Below are positions 60,511-64,000 of a stretch of 64,000 nt of DNA, in pieces. The position numbers and the translations under genes were made by a program. Under the pieces are notes generated by a model that worked only from the letters and a program-made list of their open reading frames with translations, did not search any database and had not been told where the DNA came from. Source of the DNA: Sphingobacteriaceae bacterium (GTDB taxonomy: Bacteria; Bacteroidota; Bacteroidia; B-17B0; Aurantibacillaceae); the NCBI GenBank assembly GCA_016705695.1, contig JADJLA010000018.1, forward strand, positions 296,765 to 360,764, written 5' to 3'. Positions within the stretch are counted from its first letter, which is position 1, and each line of letters opens with the position of its first letter.

Positions 60511-61473
60511 TTATTGGCTTTTAATTATTAATTTTTTATCCAGAAAATCCTTATTCCAAATTTTTATAATATAAACTCCTAAAGGGAGGCTGGAGATATC
60601 TAATTCATTTTGTTTGAAATTAACGACTTCTAAGAGGAGCTTCATGTTAAGGTCATAGATAGTAATATTTAAATTATTTATATAATTCCCCCTTTGAATA
60701 AATAATTTGTTTGACGCAGGATTAGGGGACAACTTAATAAACTTTGATTTGTTTAACTCTTGAGTTTCGATGCTAGTCCAAGTCTCACTATACAAAGAAT
60801 CGGTTGTTACACACACGTCATCTATGTATACAAAAGCGCAACAAGGATTATAAACCATCGTGTTTGTATTTACAATCATGCTATTTGTATTAGCTGTCGA
60901 ATTGAAATTGCCTATAGTTAAATAACTCTCACCGCCTGACGAATAGAAAGAACCCTTAACTTTTTTCCAAGTGATTTGATCGAAATAATTATTCGCTGCG
61001 TTTTGAATTTGAGGAACAACAGGTATTGGAGAATAATGACTAACAGATAAAGAGCCTGTTGAGAAATACGCTCCTATTGAACTAGATGTGTATGCCATAG
61101 TATCATCCATGCTTGCATAAAAACTCACAAAGTACTTAGTGCCAGCAATCAATGAATTTGTAAGGGGAATCTCAATATATTCTCTATAGTCTCCACCAGT
61201 AAGTTCGATACCAGAATATTTATCCCCAGTGTTAGGTGCTTGGTTGCCCAGAAGATTAACAGGAACACCTACATCGGTGTTTGTTGAACATGCCGCAAAT
61301 AAATCTGGTGTGCCTGTACCTGCTTGAAACCAAGGCGCGGCAAGACTAATTTGAGTTAGAGCACTCGGGCACATTGAAACATTCTCAAAACTTGGATTAG
61401 GAACCAAATTAACCTGCCCAGAAATAAATAATGAGAAAAAAGAAAGTAAAAATATAAAGGAATGTTTTCTCAT
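60511..61473 (-). CDS. T9SS type A secreted protein with beta-sandwich domain
   Basis: 320 residues: signal peptide (FIFLLSFFSLFISGQ), then a domain opening VNLVPNPSFENVSMCPS with AAPWFQAGTGTPDLFAAC and YFVSFYASMDDT, a pattern of carbohydrate-binding-like beta-sandwiches common in Bacteroidota exported proteins. The C-terminus is a type A sorting domain (KLSPNPASNKLFIQRG ... PLGVYIIKIWNKDFLDKKLIIKSQ). It is directly upstream of the S74-domain gene, and TATCTTTA just before the start is a likely -7 element. Confidence 0.82.
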   Translation of the reverse strand: MRKHSFIFLLSFFSLFISGQVNLVPNPSFENVSMCPSALTQISLAAPWFQAGTGTPDLFAACSTNTDVGVPVNLLGNQAPNTGDKYSGIELTGGDYREYIEIPLTNSLIAGTKYFVSFYASMDDTMAYTSSSIGAYFSTGSLSVSHYSPIPVVPQIQNAANNYFDQITWKKVKGSFYSSGGESYLTIGNFNSTANTNSMIVNTNTMVYNPCCAFVYIDDVCVTTDSLYSETWTSIETQELNKSKFIKLSPNPASNKLFIQRGNYINNLNITIYDLNMKLLLEVVNFKQNELDISSLPLGVYIIKIWNKDFLDKKLIIKSQ

Positions 61474-61676
61474 ATATTAAAGATAGTACTTTTTGACTCA
61501 AAACCAAATTACACCATGGTTATACAAATGTTATTATTGTATTTGTTAAATACAATAGGTCTATAGACGCATGTTTTTGAAAGAAATGACGTAGATGCGC
61601 CAAATTAATTTAATAAGGAAAGAAAGAGAAGAAAAACGTTAGCGAAGAATTGAAATGAAACTTTTAGGTTTAATTT

Positions 61677-62887
61677 TTACATTAACTGTTTTACAGCCAA
61701 ATAGGCCATTAGGCCTGTGCCCGTGCGAAGAGCGTTCTCATCGATATCAAAAGTGGCGGTGTGTACGCCCGAGGTAATGTTCTTTGCCTTGTTGCCTGTA
61801 CCTAATCTATAAAAACAACTTGGCACTTTTGCGAAATGAACGCAAAATCTTCGGCGGTCATTCGTAAAGGTAATTCTTCCACATTATTTTCACCTAAATA
61901 TTCTTTGGCCCATGTGCTGCAATTTTTTGTAAGCGCTTCGTCGTTCACCAAAAACGGATAACCTTTTTCTATTCTAAATTCGCAAACGCCATTCATTTGT
62001 TTTGCAACATCTTCTGCAATTTTTTTCATTTTCAAATGCGCTTCTGCTCTCCAGTTCTCATCCATTGTTCTAAAGGTGCCTTCAATTTTTACTTCATCAG
62101 GAATTACATTGGTTGCGCCATTGCCATTTATTTTTCCGAAGGCAAGTACTGTTGGAGGTTTTGGTTTATTATCTGCTTCAAGTGTTGAATACGCTGGTGG
62201 CATTTCCATAAATGCTTTATGGAGTTCTAATAAAATTTTTGAAGCGATCAATAAAGGATTAACATAATCGCTTGGCATAGCTGCATGACCACCTTTGCCT
62301 TTTACTGTTATATATAATTCATCGGTGCTTGCCATGTACATGCCGGTTTTAAAACCAACTTTTCCGGTTTCCATACTTGGAAAAACATGTTGCGCTAATG
62401 CTGTAGAAACTTTTGGCGAATCTAATATACCTTCGTTGATCATTAAGGAGGCGCCGCCAGGCAATACTTCTTCGCCCGGCTGAAAAATAATTTTTACACT
62501 TCCTTCAAATTCATTTTTTAATTCATTTAAAATAATGGCAGCGCCAAGCGTACATGCGCTGTGAACATCATGTCCGCATGCGTGCATTATCCCCTTATTT
62601 TTAGAAGCATAAACTACATTATTTTTCTTCAATTGGAAGCGCGTCCATATCAGCGCGCAATAAATAGTTTTTTTACTAGGATTTTTCCTTCGATCAAAGC
62701 AACAATTCCGGTTTTTACAATACCATTTTTAAAAGGGATATTATATTTTTTAGAACTCCTTGAATGAAAGCAGATGTATTGTGTTCTTCAAACGATAATT
62801 CAGGATGTTGATGAATATGCTGCCGAATAGAATTTATTTCAGAAAAAGTTCCTCTGAACGTTTTTGTATTTGAGAGATAAATGTCAT
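61677..62887 (-). pseudogene. M20-family amidohydrolase/aminoacylase with about six frame-breaking indels
   Basis: About 400 residues when reconstructed, as for M20D amidohydrolases (N-acyl amino acid hydrolase type). Conserved parts: HIHQHPELSFEEH, ADMDALP, GIMHACGHDVHSACTLGAA, the metal ligand site FQPGEEVLPGG, MTAEDFAFISQK and GTGLMAYLAVKQLM at the end. Frame breaks are at the A-run 62843-62847, T-run 62746-62751, T-run 62682-62686, near 62659, T-run 62622-62626 and near 61826, nearly all single-base losses. Every correction restores family sequence. Only 61802-62632 remains open without correction. The ATG at 62887 overlaps the TauE stop (TAATG). Confidence 0.82.
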
Positions 62888-63247
62888 TATTTATTGAGGA
62901 GCATTTTTAATCCTATCAAAATGATCATAGCGCCAAAGATCTGTTTTACAATTTTGGTATCGAGCGATAAAGCTGTTTTACTTCCAAAATAACTTCCAAC
63001 AATAAATGTAATGGCCATGATCAAAGCATACTTATAATTGAGTTGCCCTTCTTTATAATAATTGTAAACGCCCAAAAAACCTATGGAAGCATGAACATGA
63101 AGGCGTTGTTCCTTGTGCGGCTTTTTGATCCATGGCCAAAAAATAAACGAGTACGGGAACAATTACAATACCACCACCAATGCCAATTAATCCGCTTAGG
63201 TAACCTGCAACAACTCCTACAATAAGTAAAATAATAATTTGATTCAT
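62887..63247 (-). CDS. Half-size TauE/SafE (TSUP) membrane protein, two missing bases
   Basis: About 120 residues when reconstructed, four spans. It opens IILLIVGVVAGYLSGLIGIGGG with IVIVPVLVYFLAMDQKAAQGTT, the TSUP motif, and ends SLDTKIVKQIFGAMIILIGLKMLLNK. The frame breaks twice: an A lost from a run near 63098 (plus-strand TGA for TTGA) and a C lost at 63085-63086, restoring TTPSMFMLPIGFLGVYNYYKEGQ. TSUP proteins move small anions such as sulfite across the inner membrane. A form with one repeat is known in Bacteroidota and probably dimerises. It is coupled to the M20 gene. Confidence 0.8.
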
Positions 63248-63587
63248 GTTCGAACGCTTATCAAAAGTACGTTTTTTTATCTTTCAAAGTATGTTTTCTT
63301 TATATGTTTGTAGTTTAAAGAGGTAGGAACCGCAAAGCGTTCTAAGAACTACGCAAAGTTTTACGCAAAGAACGCAAAGGATCAACAAACCACAGAAGTA
63401 ATAAGAAGGCAAAGAAGCTTCGCTTATGCAAAGAGTGCCCGTATTAATGTCTTGTAGTTCTTTGCGTAACCGAAGGTCTTTGCCTTCTTTTGAGTATTGG
63501 CGATAAAACTTGACGACCTTTGCGCCTCCTTTGCGAAAAGCGCGAAGCGCCTTTGCGGTTTCTGCCTCTAAAACAAAAAGTATATTG
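63248..63587. repeat. Polarised GCAAAG repeat region
   Basis: No gene is seen. Six plus-strand copies of (C/G/T)GCAAAG (63331, 63352, 63364, 63373, 63408, 63427) are followed by five inverted copies CTTTGC(G/C) (63460, 63478, 63518, 63529, 63551). Its ends (GAACCGCAAAGCG near 63328 and CGCCTTTGCGGTTTC near 63549) are roughly inverted. Similar CGCAAAG-rich spacers are familiar from other Bacteroidota. Confidence 0.6.
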
Positions 63588-64000
63588 CTAGAAATCTGTA
63601 GCAAATGATAAACCTATCACTGCCTTTTGGGATCTAAAGTTATCAATTCCATAACCAAAATCCAATCGTACAAAGTAACCGTATAATCTTGAGCGAATTC
63701 CCCAGCCTGCACCGGCTACCAATGGATTTTTATCGTTAATAACAGTAATGATGATAGGACTTAAATTACTTCCTTGAAGATATGTATTCACATTCTCGGT
63801 ATTTTCTTTGCTTAAAGGATTTAAACCATACCATGCGGCGCCAAGATCAAAAAAGCTGATCAATTGTAAATTATTCAAGAAATCAGAACGCATTGGTCTA
63901 TCAACAAAATATTTTACAATAGGGAAACGCAATTCTGAATTGTAGGTCACGAAATTATTTCCATTGCGAATGTTTTGCGAAAAGCCGCGCATGTTAGTTG
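63588..64000 (-). CDS. Omp85/BamA-type outer membrane barrel, C-terminal part (partial)
   Basis: The frame enters from beyond the window edge and ends at 63588. It contains MRGFSQNIRNGNNFVTYNSELRFPIVKYF, the L6-loop RGF motif and following strands of Omp85-type barrels. Beta strands continue with LQLISFFDLGAAWYGL, LVAGAGWGIRSRLYGYFVRLDFGYGI and a terminal strand ending in Phe (AVIGLSFATDF), typical for a BAM-recognised outer membrane protein. The N-terminal domain is outside the window, so it could be a BamA-like protein or another Bacteroidota D15/surface antigen family member. Confidence 0.8.
   Translation of the reverse strand, partial: TNMRGFSQNIRNGNNFVTYNSELRFPIVKYFVDRPMRSDFLNNLQLISFFDLGAAWYGLNPLSKENTENVNTYLQGSNLSPIIITVINDKNPLVAGAGWGIRSRLYGYFVRLDFGYGIDNFRSQKAVIGLSFATDF

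Noticed and set aside
63331..63557. CRISPR array
   Set aside because: The repeat unit is only 6-7 bases, spacing is irregular, orientation changes and no cas genes are present.
63284..63604. 106-codon frame in the GCAAAG region
   Set aside because: It is repeat-derived, with stretches such as LCVLCVKLCVVLRTLCG, and overlaps the end of the barrel gene in another frame.

Overview
The window is a stretch of a chromosome from a member of the Bacteroidota, probably of the Flavobacteriia/Sphingobacteriia-like lineages. The evidence is: several exported proteins with type IX secretion (T9SS) C-terminal sorting domains, the T9SS/gliding factor PorW/SprE beside a bactofilin and AtpZ, TAnnTTTG-type -7 promoter elements, weak Shine-Dalgarno signals, many TTG/GTG starts, a ribosomal protein THX gene, a long (type 2-like) IleS, and low GC. 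It looks like ordinary vertically inherited chromosome; no phage, plasmid, IS element, CRISPR array, tRNA or rRNA was seen.

Layout. 1-3055 is the 3' end of the NADH dehydrogenase operon (nuoL-nuoM-nuoN), followed by an SDR-like protein, a truncated globin, an OmpA lipoprotein and mscL. 5652-6085 is a noncoding region with phased GTTAAAC repeats upstream of an unknown gene. 6896-13552 is on the minus strand: a two-component system, a lipoprotein, a MORN-repeat protein and trigger factor. 14468-20037 has a ComM/YifB ATPase, a TPR histidine kinase and the Kup potassium transporter. 20229-25234 has a T9SS type B protein, an RsmB-like methyltransferase, a rhodanese, a STAS-like protein and ribosomal protein THX. 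25478-29682 has rnpA, a C-terminal processing protease and a DUF2142 membrane protein. 29722-31576 is a tight minus-strand operon (109-aa protein, engB, lipid N-acyltransferase-like). 31716-37105 has purQ, a TolC-like protein, a SpoIIE-type phosphatase and a GT39-like glycosyltransferase. 37098-43340 is the ileS / DksA-like / lspA / hemH cluster. 43493-51390 has DUF983, dusB, a large propeller-SpoIIE sensor, a T9SS protein, and a ferredoxin reductase plus ferredoxin. 51450-57253 has a LON-domain protein, a C1 peptidase, two small AtpI/AtpZ-like membrane proteins, bactofilin and porW. 57434-64000 has a T9SS protein with an S74 autoprocessing domain, a second T9SS protein, an M20 amidohydrolase, a TauE/SafE protein and the end of an Omp85-type barrel.

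Two themes stand out. First, several genes are broken by single-base indels, mostly in short homopolymers: nuoM (two), porW (two), TauE (two) and M20 (about six). Restoring them gives continuous conserved proteins, so base-calling or assembly error is the leading explanation, densest at 61.8-63.1 kb. Second, the intergenic regions are rich in structured repeats. The most striking is a dispersed hairpin family (13665-13829, 25275-25440, 54002-54081) with a conserved core and flanking arms that differ between copies but stay complementary. One copy covers the start codon of the atpZ-like gene. REP-like CCTACGGG palindromes, tandem bulged-C hairpins and a polarised GCAAAG array add to this.
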